Shown here piece by piece: positions 41,815 to 53,960 of a stretch of 64,000 nucleotides of DNA; position 1 is the first letter of the stretch; the number at the start of each line of letters is the position of its first letter. A program made the translations under genes and the position numbers. The notes under the pieces were generated by a model. The model had not been told where the DNA came from, did no database searches, and saw only the letters and a list, made by a program, of their open reading frames with translations. The DNA comes from Panagrolaimus kolymaensis (Eukaryota > Nematoda > Chromadorea > Rhabditida > Panagrolaimidae): NCBI GenBank assembly GCA_028622995.1, contig JAJQJQ010000014.1:2728001-2792000 (forward strand). The letters are read 5' to 3'.

Positions 41815-42982
41815 AGTCGAATGTGAAGCTTAAATAAGAAAGTTTTAGGTTTCTGATATAATTTGGAATTAATCCAAATATTTGCTTTGTACCAACAAGA
41901 AGCAGCCAATGTAACTCATGTTTTTTAAATTTTTATTAAATTTTCTTCAAACTGTCAAGTCACACCTGTTTTTAAAGGTTCAGAGAAAATTGCAAAGTTT
42001 ATATTATTTTAATTTATGACTTTTTTTAATAAACTGTAATTTACCATATAATTCAAAGAACAAAAATTTTAATATTAAAATGACCTTTTAAAAAAGGCCG
42101 TAAATTAGTTCTTTGCTTTACACCAAATAAAAAGAAATTGTAAAAATAAAAATTTCTGGTTAATTTGCATATACATGTTTTTTCTTTTTGTATAGTGCAT
42201 TCATTTCAAACTTTTACCTTTATTTTTTTTAACAGAGAGCTTAAATTCAATAAAAATAAAATTATGTCTGCTTTCTTTGAATATTTTTCTTAAAAAATGC
42301 TATGATTACTTGTTTGTCAGCGAATGACATCAAACGTTAAGGACTCAAGCTTCCAACATAGCTAGCTTGTTAATAAAGTGCTTATTAAAACCATTTCAAG
42401 AAAAAAAGCGCACCTGTTATTATTTATTTTTTATTTTTTAATAACCCAAGAAATCCTTCTAATATTTATAAAAATGACGATGACACATAAACAGATTTTT
42501 GCATATAAACTTTGGCATTTTAACAAATTATTTGTTTTTTCAGATTGCCAATGACAAAAATGAATAAAACAAAAACAAAAAAAAGATGAACTTGAAACGA
42601 ATAAAATAATTTTTACATCTGTGTTGTATAAATTTATGACTCATATTTTATTTTTTCATAGACAAAAAAAAGCATTAAGGCGCTGCTTTAAAAATCGACG
42701 CATTAAAATCAACATAAAAAAATGTTCAAAAACCCTTCCATCATATTTTCAGTTCTCTAAGGGTGGTTAATTTTCGCGCCTTTTTTTTATTTTCTAGAAT
42801 AATCCTCTCGTTCAAGGTTTTTTTTTCTTTCGTCTAACAACCCCCCACAGAGAGAAAAAGAGTGGTTTAAAAAAGATTGATTGAAACTGAACGACTTTCA
42901 ACTGCTTATATCTGTGTTATTACGCAGCTTTTTATTTGTTATTAAGCCAGGTTTTCTAATAATAACAATAAAAAAGTTAAAA
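41815..42982. other. Intergenic, 1.2 kb between divergent genes
   Basis: AT-rich, with a CCCCCC run near 42840 and short T tracts. The plus-strand ORF starting at 42881 overlaps the real start at 42983 only by extension. No repeat or RNA gene was recognised. Confidence 0.45.
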
Positions 42983-45900
42983 ATGGCTGAGACTCAAAAA
43001 TTTAAAAATCCTCAACTATTAATAATTGATGAAAATCACATTGTTCTTTATCAAGGTTCCTGTACGCTTCAAATAAATACTTTATCCAAAATTTTATTGA
43101 TTACTCCAGAAAATGAAGGTTAGATAAGTTTTTTTCCCATTTAAGTTTAAAGTATGTAAATTAACCTTTTTTTTAGATTGTAAATTAATTTCTGTTCCAT
43201 TTGAAAGTGAAGCGGTTATGAAAAATGTGAGAAAATCCCACTTTTTTATTGACAACAAAAATATTAATTTTTTATAGAATATTCTCTGTATTTTTAATGC
43301 TGATAAAATTCATAATTTGGCGATTGTTTTTAAAAATTCAAATGTTTGCAATGGAGTATATGAAAAAGTATTCAAAAATAATGTGGGTTAATTTATAACA
43401 CGGCAAAATTAACAAAGTTAAGACAAAATATTTTTAGAATTTATCATTTAATGCTGCAAATAAAGTATTTATTGAGAAACTTTTAAATCCAATTTGTAAT
43501 ACACTTTTTAATACAACGAATCCTGATGATTTTTTAAAGGCACTTCTCATGAAATTAATGGACAATTATGTTGGAGACGAAAAAAAGCAATTTATTCAAT
43601 TTTTAAAACTAGGAAAAGTATACCATTTGTTATATTCCAAAATTGATATCGACAACCAAGAACATGAAAAAAATTCAGAAAATTTAAAGTATGTTGTATT
43701 TCTTAAATAATTATTTACAAAAATTAAAAAAATGCATGTTTTATTCAATTTTTATAATTTTTTTAACAATTTAGAATTCGTAAACGCCGCTGCCAAAGTA
43801 GTGAAGAAACTAGTGACGCTTCTGGTGATGATTACAAACGTGAAGCATCGAGTGATGAAACAAAAAATCGGTATAAATTAAGATGTTTAATTAAGAAGAA
43901 GAAAACTTTTAAGATGAGTAAACTTTTTTCAGAAATCGGAGCTCAAAAGCTAAAAAAGCAAAATACGCAGATGATCTTTCTGCAAGCAGTGATTTTAAGA
44001 ACGAAAAGTATGCTTCTTTTCTTTTTTTGTTACTTCTTTTTTCAAAGTTAACTTTTGGCTTATTTTAGTGGAAATTCAGTTCTCAAAAAACAGCGAAGAA
44101 CTCATTGGAAGAGAATTGTAAAATCACCATATTTTGAGATTGTGAACTTTGAAAAAAATGGAAAAATTACTGAAAAATTGTTAATTTTTGATTCCAAAGA
44201 TCGAAGTTTGTGCCATGAATATTTAAGGGATAAGAAAAGTTTTCTTTGTCAAGGCTGTCGATCTCAATGTCATTATATTAGAGCAATAATACGCGAAGAT
44301 AATAATGGAAGCAGTATTGTGGAAATCATGGTATCCGAACATGTTTGCTCCTTAAAAAAATTAATGAAGAAAATATATAAGCCAGATTATGAAATAAATC
44401 AAGAATATATCAAAGGAATTAATGGCGAAATTCGAGAAAGATTAATAATATTTGATATTCAAAATCGAGATTTGTGTTATAAATATGCTCTAAATGGATA
44501 TTTGACCGGTTATTATTGTTGTGGCTGCTCTAATCAAAATGTATATGTTAAAGCCTTAATTCATAACAAAGGAACGGATGAAGAATATATTGAAATAGAC
44601 GATAATCCGCATGTGTGTATTTTGCAACCATATACAGAAAAAACAAACTTTCGAACTATTCAAGCTCCAAATTTTGAGATTCAAACTGTAATAATTAATG
44701 AAAAAGAAACAAAAAAGTTAATTATTTTTGATGAAAACAATCGAAACCTTTGCTATGAATATGGATTTTCAAAAAATCTATTTGTATGCCTCAAATGTAA
44801 GGGAATTGAGAAAACTTATGTTAGTGCAAAAATTTGTCAAGATGATAATGGTCAATAATATATTAGACTTGGTAAAACCGATCATTTATGCACGATGGTA
44901 GAATATAAGCCACCAATACAAAAAGAAACCATAGATTCTACAAAATTTGTTATCAAACAAAAAGCGAATGGACGTGTCAGGTTACTCATTTTTGCATCAA
45001 ATGACAAAAAGCTATGCCACGAATATACGTGTTCTAAAGGAGCAGATTATTATTGCCTTGGTTGTCGACAAATTAGAAGAACTGATAGTGCACGAGTGAA
45101 TTTACTTAAAAACAATAATGGAGAATATTATGTCATCTTAAAGAATCAAAAACATTTATGTCAACAACCTCGAAAATATTTGGAAGAGCCAGAAACAATA
45201 GTTAATTCACCGAATTTTAAATTTTATAAAAATAATGAAAATGACGCCTTTCCAAATTTAATTACTTTCCATGATAAAAACAAATTGCTATATTATAATT
45301 ATTGCTTTGATAAGCGTGGCCGATTTTATTATTGTACTAAATGTAATGCAACGAAAAATTTTTTTACAGCTAAAGTGTTCAAAAATGAGGATGATCAAGA
45401 ATTTCTTCGTTTTGGAAAAAACAAACACGTTTGCAAACCGTTGAATTATTCAAATTTAAAGCAACAAAAAGGGATAATTATTTCGAGCAACAGTGGAATC
45501 GACTTTACAACACTCAAAAAACGCCATAATGATAATAGAATTATTAAAGATGGGAATTTTGAATTTCGTCGAAATAAAAAAGGTGAAATCAATGCAAGGC
45601 TGATTATTTTTCATCCCGATGATAGAAAGCTATGTTATGATTATTATTATTCAACATCAATAGAAAAATACATGTGTTGCAAATGTGCATCGAAAAGAAA
45701 AATAGTTTCAGCAAAATACAATGAAGCCGAAAACCATATTGAACTTGGCGAAATCGAACATATATGTGAGCCACAAATTTATGTATCTCAAAAGGATATT
45801 GTTAGAAAGCCTCTTTTTATGGTTATCGAACCTATTAAAGAAACAAACAATGTGGTAGTTAAAACTTTATTTATTTTTACTGATGAAACCCAAAAATTTT

Positions 45901-46598
45901 GTTATCGATATTCTTATTACATGATTCATCAATTGTATAAATGTACAATGTGTTATGGAATGAAAAAACATGTTAGCGCTAAGATATGTTTTGACGATGA
46001 TGGAGAAGAATATGTTCATTTTGGTCAAACAAAACATGGATGTGAACCACAAAAATATATTGCTGAAGATTATCAAAAATTAATTTATTCATCACCGAAT
46101 TTTGAAATTCAGCATAATTTTAATGGTGCACCAGAATCGAGAATTATTCTTTTTGATTCTTTAAAGAAATATATGGGATACGAATATTCGAAACAAAATC
46201 AAAACTGCATGAATTTTGCTTGTATTCCATGTCGGAAACTTGGTAAATTTGTTAGCGGAAAGCTTTGTCAAAATGAATCAGGCGAAAACTATTTTGAAAT
46301 ATTAGTTCGCGAACATGAATGCGGTGGAACAAATTTAGTTGAAAAAGGAAAGATTATTAAAAGTGGATTTAAACTCAAAACAAATAATTTGGATGGAAGT
46401 AAATCCATTATTGTTAAGCATTCTAATGACAAGGAATTATATTATAAATTTAATTTCAACGTTGAAATGGACACTTTCGTATGTTTAAAATGTAAAGAAA
46501 ACGGAAAATTTATTACATCAAAAATTTGCAAAAAAGAAGGGGAAAAAGATTTTTTGTTGATGAATGATCGACATTTTTGCGTTCCTTTTTCTTTTTGA
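42983..46598 (+). pseudogene. Nine-repeat Cys/His zinc-module protein, one internal stop
   Basis: Exons are 42983-43118, 43177-43225, 43278-43382, 43438-43688, 43775-43870, 43933-44007 and 44069-46598, all frame-consistent. The first ~150 residues form a domain I do not recognise (MAETQKFKNPQLLIIDENHI); then comes a basic Ser/Lys linker (KIRKRRCQSSEETSDASGDD) that could carry a nuclear signal. The last exon has nine ~75-residue repeats, each F-E-I-rich start, LIIFD...LCYEY, a C-x2-C (FLCQGC, YYCLGC, YMCCKC), YVSAKIC and a final H-x-C (EHVC, KHLC, DRHFC). The Cys2...His-Cys pattern resembles FLYWCH-type zinc fingers but is not the standard form. In repeat 3 the codon after DDNGQ is TAA at 44856-44858; the repeat resumes in the same frame (YIRLGKTDHLC). 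A single base change explains it, so it is a recent null allele, an assembly error or readthrough. Confidence 0.78.
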
Positions 46599-46744
46599 AT
46601 AAAGTTACGAGGAAACAGATTTGTTTGTTATTATATTTAATTAAAATGAAATAATAAAACTAATTTTAATGACAAATTTGCTGGCCATTATGCTTAATTT
46701 TTTTGATATGAGCCAAAATATAAAATTTATTGGAAAAAAACATA

Positions 46745-47897
46745 TCATGCAATACTAACTAAAGTCCGTGTTGGTGGTTGCAGTGCAACACCATTATTAT
46801 TCAAAGAGTTCATAGCAGAAAAATTCTTTCGCCGCATCATAAAGTCAATGTAATCTTTTCGAATAAATTTGCATACTAACAATAAAGCAATGGGATTAAT
46901 TAAACTTGAGATGTCAGAGATATAACCAAAACAACGCAAAGCAAATGCTTGTAATTCTGGGATATTTTGAGCAGTGGCGATAAGTCTCATAATATAATAG
47001 CATGCCAAAGCAAATTGGAATATTAGTACTACAAAAGCTTGACTGAATAGAAGAATATCTTGTTTCATTGAGGAAGATACGGTTTTGTATTGCTTGAAAA
47101 GGTATTGATAGCGTACAATCGTAGCTATTGCGAGAGTGAAAGATATAGCTGAAGTTGATAGGACTACACTTGGACCAGCAATTGAATGATACTAAAAAAC
47201 CATTTTATGAAACGCCATGGGAAAATCGTTAGGATAAATATATGACTGACAAAAAAATCTTTAGAAAATTAGATTAATTAATTTTTTTCCATCAATTTTT
47301 TTACGTTTATTCAAGTTATTTTTTTATCAACTATTTTTCTTGTCGCAGCATACTTTTTTTTATTAGTTATAAAAAACTTACAATTGCAATATAGTCTTCT
47401 TGATATTTGGATGCCAATTCACCATCTTTCGTATAAAAATATATTTCATGTCCAGCAAAACGAATATTTAATATTGCAAATGGAATTATTGGCAAAAACC
47501 ATATAAATCTATTTCCCCATTTTGGGAAAAAGTTATTTTTGCCCATAAAAGAAAAAGCCATCCATGCTCGATTAATGGCGATAGAAGCGTGTAAAATCAT
47601 TTGAAAATATATCAAATATCCTGATAAAAGTGTGAGTACAGTATCCCATTCAGGATGATCAAAAAACCATGGTTTCCAAGAATCAATTAAAATAATTTTT
47701 TGTGAAAGAAAATTATTTATTATTGTTGCAATATCAGCGATGGAAAGCATAAAATAGAGTAAAAAGAAAGGAGAATTATATATTTTATTTTTACGAATTT
47801 TCATCATAAAAAATATAAAATATGTTACAGAACAATGAAACACAACAAGCATGAAAGTTAAAATCCATCGAATTATGTCGGTAGTTTTTACAGTCAT
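46745..47897 (-). CDS. 7TM chemoreceptor, Srg/Srv-like (pair member 2)
   Basis: Exons are 47897-47382 and 47191-46745. Paralog of 40436-41814: WKPWFFDHPEWDT, INRAWMAFSF, RFAGHEIYFYTKDGEL and INPIALLLVCKFIRKDYIDF are shared, and exon 2 is visibly more conserved than exon 1. The intron is 190 nt against 419 nt in the partner, in the same place and phase. The C-terminal tails differ after the IRKDYIDFM motif, as is usual for receptors that share coupling but differ in trafficking. The two receptors flank the zinc-module gene in the same orientation. This suggests a tandem duplication with the repeat gene between, or later insertion. Frames are intact. Confidence 0.85.
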
Positions 47898-50078
47898 ATT
47901 TTTATTATTTTTTGCAGAAGTGAGTTCAAAAAAGTTATTAAAATCTAGATAGCAAAAAAAAGTTAATTTATTTAAACTTTTTTCAACCTTGGTTTTTTAA
48001 TTTAAATTATAAAGTAGTATGCGACAAACTTTCAAACTAATAAATCATAATAATAAAAAAGGCTCATATTTCAAAGAACCAGAACTTAAATCATAGAACC
48101 AGCTAGATTATGTCTTTGAAAGTGCCAGGCAAATAATTTACAAAAAAATTAATGAAGGAGCAGCTGTAATTTTAAATATATTTTTTATTAACTAAATTTA
48201 CTTATTTTTATACCCAAGAGAAGCTTTTTGACATTTTTAAAAATGATGAAAGTAAAAACAAACCAAAAAGTTTGACAGAATTTAGATTCTCAACGAATTA
48301 ATTAATGTTGGTTACATAAACAATAAACTAATAAAAATAATAATTTACATAAGTGTCTCATGGGAAAAGGAATTTTATTCTACAGAGAATACGACACAAG
48401 TTTTTTATCTCATTATTTATTACTAGTATCTTTTTATCCTACATGTACTCCAAGTAATTAATTGCCTTGCTTTGTTTATTTTTTCATTATTTTACTCATC
48501 GATTTTGAGAAAAAGTATACGTACATACTTTTTTTATGATTGTAAGTAAAGGAAAAGAACACTATAAAAGTGTTACTAATTTTCTATTGTATTATGAATA
48601 CTTTTTAATTTATTTTTTTTGCTCAAAAAGTCATCTTAAAGCTATAATATCATGACTTAGCCCATATATATTTTCTTAGAACATTTAAAAAATTCCAAGG
48701 AAAATGAGTTATCTAAATTTTTGAGTGTCAAAAAAGCATCGTTCAATACAAAAAAGAATTTATTACAACAAAATATTGTATCTTCACAAGATTAATTTCT
48801 GCGTCTGCAAATCGTTTTATTTTTATAGTTTTAATTATAAATAAAAAATTTCGATAAAGTACATGTATATTGTAAAATCTTATTTTTATCTTATAGAGAG
48901 AGGAATTATTTATTTTTTTGTATGATAAAAAAAATAGATGAAATATATTTACACGTTTAAGATAAGACGGAATTTATTTAATCGTGAGAATGTGGAGGAT
49001 GTAAAAAAAAAGGTTTGATAATTCACGAATGCACATTTTCAAATGACCAACAAACAATGAAACCAATACAAATCACCCACGGCTTTGTAAAACGACATTT
49101 TTTATTTTGTTAAAAATATTTTTACAATTAACACGTGTCACTTTGTGTTGAAACTGATGAGTTTATTGGAAATTTCTTTTTGTCTTCGATTGTTATGAAA
49201 AAATTTAGTAAAATAATTTGATACGATTTCAAAAATAGATACAAATCAGTTTACTGTTTTCCAACGAAAATATTTGATACTTTTGGAAAAAATTGAAACA
49301 AAACAAAAAGAATCGCTAAAGAATGATTTCAATGGTATTCAGCAATATACAAACAAAAACAAAAAATCATTCAATTTGTTTGTTATAAAATCATAATTAA
49401 TTTCAAAAAATTTTTTACATAATTTTGCTGTAAAAAATAATAAACAAAAATGCTTTGTATTTTTTAAAATTTTTTTTGAAACATTTTTGACCGAACAAAT
49501 GTGATTTCCTGAGAAGTTCTTTAAAAAAATGATAAAATAAAATGTTATATAAATTTCTTAAATCGTCGGCTCCTGTTCTTTTACTTCATAGTTTTTTTTC
49601 CAAATTTGTCATTGATGCTTTAAAAACTTTTTTTTAGCTTTTTCTTAATTTTTAAGACATAAGTCCCGAGATAAAAAATTTATCTTTATCAAATTTTCTT
49701 GTTTCCAGCGACAAAATTGAATTAACATTTTTTTCTGATACAAAAATACAAAATTTAATGTAGTTTTAAGAGCCAAAACCGAAAATTTTAAATTCGTGTC
49801 ATAAAGCTTTAAAACAAGAAAAATGGGAGTCTACGAACAAAGCAATTTTTTTTAAATTTGTATTTTAAAAGAAAAGCTTCTTATGGTTATTACTCGCTCT
49901 TTCTCGATGATTGTACTTTTGTACCAAAAAAATGTTAAAAATTAATATAAATACAAAGAAATAAATCTTTATTTTAAGCAAAAAAACTTTTGACAATAAA
50001 AATTTATAAATACTCGTCTTTGACTTTAGATAAATAAAAGAAGAAAATTTTTTATTATTGTCTTTGTTAAATTTTATT
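47898..50078. repeat. AT-rich DNA including first copy of a ~2.1 kb tandem duplication
   Basis: From about 48700 to 50640 this DNA is similar to about 50830-52830. Anchors: TCAATACAAAAAA...ATTAATTT (48745 / 50840), GGAATTTATTTAATCGTGA (48970 / 51094), ATGACCAA near 49040 / 51173, and the peptide genes at 50079 / 52246. The offset is about 2.1-2.2 kb throughout. A third, shorter copy lies at about 54110-54330. There is no coding sequence apart from the peptide gene. Confidence 0.7.
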
Positions 50079-50379
50079 ATGGAAATGCAGATGAATATTT
50101 TTCATTTCGTATTTATTTTTTCTTTATTTTTAAGATTTTATTTAGTGGAATCAAAGATTATTGGTTTAATAGAGACAAAACAAAGTAAGTTTGTGTTAAT
50201 AAAATGTTGGAAACTATTTTAATTTTTGTAATTTTTTAGTTCCAAACTTAGATGCTTCTAAAAGATCAGAAAAACATTTATCCAAATTACATCATTTAAG
50301 AAGGCCTAATAACAACTATCATATGAATTATATTTTAAGGCAGCCATTACTTGGAATGCCACAACTTTGGTTCAAATAA
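50079..50379 (+). CDS. Short secreted peptide precursor, copy 1
   Basis: Two short exons, 50079-50184 and 50240-50379, encode about 81 residues. Exon 1 is a signal peptide (NIFHFVFIFSLFLRFYLVES). Exon 2 encodes PNLDASKRSEKHLSKLHHLR, then RPNNNYH and MNYILRQPLLGMPQLWFK with a stop. The dibasic RR before the last part could be a proprotein cleavage site releasing a peptide around NYILRQPLLGMP. Copy 2 at 52246 conserves exactly this block and the NLDASK start, while the stretch between varies: the pattern expected of a peptide precursor. GT-AG intron of 55 nt at the same phase in both. I do not recognise the family; neuropeptide-like or other secreted signal is inference. A second in-frame Met in exon 1 (MQMNIF) could be the start. 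Confidence 0.7.
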
Positions 50380-52245
50380 AAATAATGAAAAAAGTTCACC
50401 AAAATGGTAAAATTCAAGAACAAATTTTTTTGACGTGTGATATGCTAATTTATTTTTTAACCAAAAATTTGACAAAATATACGTGTAATTATTTTATTTA
50501 TTTATAAAAAAGTCTTGTTTTTTTTGTTTTTGTTTTGGTTGTATATAAATTTTATCCTTCTCAATTTTTGTTACTATAAAAATTAAAAAAAAATTAGCAA
50601 TAAATAAAAATAAATATAAAAATAAGCTTTTTATCGTCGGATTGTTTTATTATTTAAAAACACCCACAAAGCTTGATTTTGTTGTCAATTAAATTTGGTT
50701 TAATACAGTATAAAAATGCAAAAAGCGCTAATGTTTTCTCTTTCTCTAAAGCAAGATTATGAAATTATAATTAAAAAAACAAAATTTTTGCATAATAATT
50801 TCAAAAAAAAAGAGTTACCAAAATTTTCATGTGTCAAAAAGCGTCGTCAATACAAAAAAATATATAATCCAACAACAATGTATCTGCAAAAGGATTAATT
50901 TTCGCGTCGCAAATCCTTTTATTTTTGTGGTTTTGTTAATAAAAAAAAGAAAAATGGTTTACTAAGTAAATATGCCGCCGACAAATCATCTTCTTACCTT
51001 AAGGACGACATATTTATTTATTTATTTTTTTGTCACATAAAAAAAGGAAAGAAAATTTTATCAAAAATATTTTTTATAAATAAAGAGATAAGATGGAATT
51101 TATTTAATCGTGAATGAGGGGGTTGTAAATAAAAAAAGATTTGAAAATTCACATATGCAAGCACCCAGTCAAATGACCAATGAACAAGGAACCAAGAAAA
51201 CAAATCTTCCACGTCTTTTAAAACGATTTTTTTCTTGAAATTCTTTAACTTTGAAGGATTTATGAATATCTTTTCAAATTGTTTCCTAAAATAAATTTAT
51301 AAATTCCAGAAGATAATTAATAATAATAAAAAGAAGAAACAAATCAGTTTAGTGCTTCAACGGGAAAACATGAAATGATTTTCTCTGGAAGAAATTTAAA
51401 ATAAAATTTATGAAATAAAGGCATCACTAAATTTCCTCAAAATTGCAGGCTGTTATATATATTTTTTTGCGTCATAAAAATTTCTGTCCATTTTTGTCAT
51501 TTTTTTGATTAAGAAATTGTTATTTTATTTATTTCTTTCTTTATTTTCAAAGCAAAGACTCAGAAACCAGACAGACGCAAGAAGTTTGTAGTGGAGTTTA
51601 CTCGACTAATATTTTTTCAAATTTTTTGATGAAAGAAGAATGAAAGCCAAAATATTGAAAAATATATTTAAAAATTTGTGACGATTTGATGAGTAAATAA
51701 TTCTGAAATAAGAGCATTAATGGCATATTTTTTTTTTAATAATCACTTCCGTAAAAAAATAAAAAAGAATTAAAACAAATCCATCAAATTTGATGAGTCA
51801 ATTTTTTTGTGAATGCACTTAAAATTTTTAAATTCAACGATTATCTTTAGCAAATTTCCTTGTTTCACGCAACAAAATTATTGTATCAAGATTCTTTTTC
51901 AACACAAAAATTCAGAAGTAAAATGAAGGTTTATGGGCCAAAGCCGACGAAAAATTGAAATCCTGGTCCTAAAGCCCTAAAAACCAAGGAAAATATGTGT
52001 CAACGAACGACGAGCAAAAAAGCAATATTTTATTTTAAATTATTTTGTATTTTAGAAGATAAGCTACTTATGGTTATTACATAATCATTGTATTTCTTAC
52101 GGAACGACAAAAGAATAAAAAGGAAATAGGTATATATAAAGAAATAAATACTCGTCTTTCTTTGTCTTAACCACCTCAAATAAAAGAAGATTTTCAACAA
52201 TAAAAAAAGGTATTTTCTTCATTTATATATTTATTAAATTTTATT
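50380..52245. repeat. Second copy of the ~2.1 kb tandem duplication (non-coding part)
   Basis: Diverged repeat of 48700-50640, AT-rich, no genes. The ORF at 50716-50898 is Lys-rich and not conserved as protein in the sister copy. Confidence 0.65.
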
Positions 52246-52574
52246 ATGGAAATGCAGATGAATATTTTTTATTTAATATTTATTTTTTTAATATTTTTAA
52301 ATTTCTATTCTGTGGAATCAAAAAGTATTGGTATTGTAGAGCCAAAAAATGGTAAGTAATTTTTTTAATTAAAGTTTAGAAAGTTTTTTTAATTGTGCAT
52401 TTTTTAGTTTCAAACTTAGATGCTTCTAAACCAATACAAAAACGTTTATCTAGAATACATCGATTGAGAAGGCATAACCACCACAATCATCAATTGAATT
52501 ATATTTTAAGGCAACCTTTACTTGGAATGCCATCATGGTATCCAGAAAATGAAAGTGATTCCATAAAATGGTGA
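52246..52574 (+). CDS. Short secreted peptide precursor, copy 2
   Basis: Exons 52246-52351 and 52408-52574 encode about 90 residues, paralogous to 50079-50379. The signal peptide is NIFYLIFIFLIFLNFYSVES. Exon 2 encodes SNLDASKPIQKRLSRIHRLR, RHNHHNHQL and NYILRQPLLGMPSWYPEN, then a short acidic tail ending IKW. The IHRLRR stretch offers several basic cleavage sites; the peptide core NYILRQPLLGMP is invariant between the two copies. The His/Asn-rich spacer differs. The intron is 56 nt, in the same phase. Amino-acid changes concentrate outside the core, so selection on the core peptide is likely. Function unknown. Confidence 0.7.
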
Positions 52575-53216
52575 TCACAAAAAAAATTCCTCTGACTTGC
52601 AAAATAATATTGTTTTTTCCTTCACCAAAAAGGGTATATTAGAAATACGTGTATTTAATTTGTTTATTTATTTTAGTTATAAAAAAGGGTAATAAAAGAT
52701 TGTTTTTCTTTCCTTTTTTGTTCTTTGTTTGTTTATAATTTTTTGACCTCGTTAATTTTTGTATTAATAAATTGAAAAAAATAAGCATAAAAAATTAACA
52801 AAATAAATAATAAAATAAGCGCTTTTATCGGATTTTTTTTAGTATAAACAAATAATCATTAGCGCTTTTAATTCATTTTTATTGCAATGAACTAAAAAAT
52901 TAAGTGGAAAAGAAAATCCAGATTTGTGAGTGTTTTTTCAAAGTAAAAATAAAAAAATCCGATAAAAAGCTTGTTTGGATATTTATTTATTGCTAATTTG
53001 TTTTATTTTTCTGATTTCAGCTACAAAGTTTGCTTTTTGTCGTCCATTACTTTTCGATTTATCGAAATAAAGAAGAATAAAAAATGAACAAAACGAAGGA
53101 AATGCAAAAAAAGCCAGTCGCCACAGATCAAAAATAAAAAAGTAGCAAAAGCAACGAACGAAAATAAAAAAAATATGTAGAAAAAATAAGAGAGAAAGAA
53201 GAAGAACAAAATCATT
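52575..53216. other. Intergenic
   Basis: AT-rich, end of the second duplicated unit (to about 52840) and spacer. The minus-strand Phe-rich ORF at 53021-53215 is low complexity and rejected. Confidence 0.45.
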
Positions 53217-53481
53217 CGTTAAAGGGAGTGTCCCAGACGATGAGAATAATTTTACGACGGCGGGTGTTCCTAGCCCGAAAGTTTCTTTGTCTCAAAAGCT
53301 TACAAAGTGTACCAATTTTTGTAGCTTTTTGTAGCATTTTGAGAAAAAAAAACAAAGTGCTACAAAAAGCTACAAAAAATTTGAAGCTCTTTGTAAGCTT
53401 TTGAGACAATGAAAAAAAACTTTCGAGCTAGGAACACCCGCTGTAAGGGTTTTCTCATCGTATGGGACACTCCCTTTAACG
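53217..53481. mobile_element. Palindromic MITE, TTAA-flanked, 265 bp
   Basis: Left end CGTTAAAGGGAGTGTCCCA and right end TGGGACACTCCCTTTAACG are perfect inverse complements. Complementarity continues inwards through ACGATGAGAA, GGCGGGTGTTCCTAGC, CGAAAGTTT, CAAAAGCTTACAAAG and GCTACAAAAAGCTACAAA, leaving a tiny loop. It is thus almost fully palindromic. TTAA next to an AGGGA terminus on both sides is compatible with a TTAA target (piggyBac type). The TTAA may instead be part of the terminal repeat, so the class is uncertain. No coding capacity. Confidence 0.8.
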
Positions 53482-53695
53482 CTATCGATTTTTTATTTCA
53501 GCTTTAGCTGACGACAGAATGTATATTTTTGAATTTTTTAAATTCTTATTTTTTTCAATTTTACAAGAGATTTGACTAATATAAATAACGCTGATTGATT
53601 GCTACCAAACAAAAGACTTTGGTCAATTAAAAATGATAATGAGTAATAAATAAATTGCAACAAAATTATCTCAGTTTTAAGGTTTCAACGATTCT

Positions 53696-53945
53696 TCATG
53701 CGCCACTAGCTTCGTAACCAAGAATAACGGGATTCCAAACCGTTTTCATGCAACCGGCCAAGAATAAATCGATGACTTTAAAAATAAAAATAAAAGATAT
53801 ATAAAATTTTTAATAACCTCCGTATTGTCAAGTCTGTACAAAACGTGTGGCTGTGTTATAAAAAACGGAGATTGCCACAGCTTGAATCCATTATCATTAA
53901 TTGAGGCAATAACAACAAAATAAAGTGTTCCAAAAATTTATGAAT
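53696..53945 (-). pseudogene. Isolated coding-like scrap, unknown protein
   Basis: The minus strand reads GTLYFVVIASINDNGFKLWQ, SPFFITQPHVLYRLDNTE, then a possible intron (about 53820-53776, GTTATT...TTTAAAG), then DLFLAGCMKTVWNPVILGYE and ASGA followed by a stop. Codon use and GC content look coding, unlike the surroundings. Upstream a TAA precedes the segment and no start or neighbouring exon was found. Probably the last part of a decayed gene; family not recognised. Confidence 0.4.
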
Positions 53946-53960
53946 CCATTTTTATTGGGT

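Noticed and set aside
53021..53409. Phe-rich and Lys-rich minus-strand frames
   Set aside because: One is low-complexity AT-rich DNA, the other runs through the palindromic MITE.
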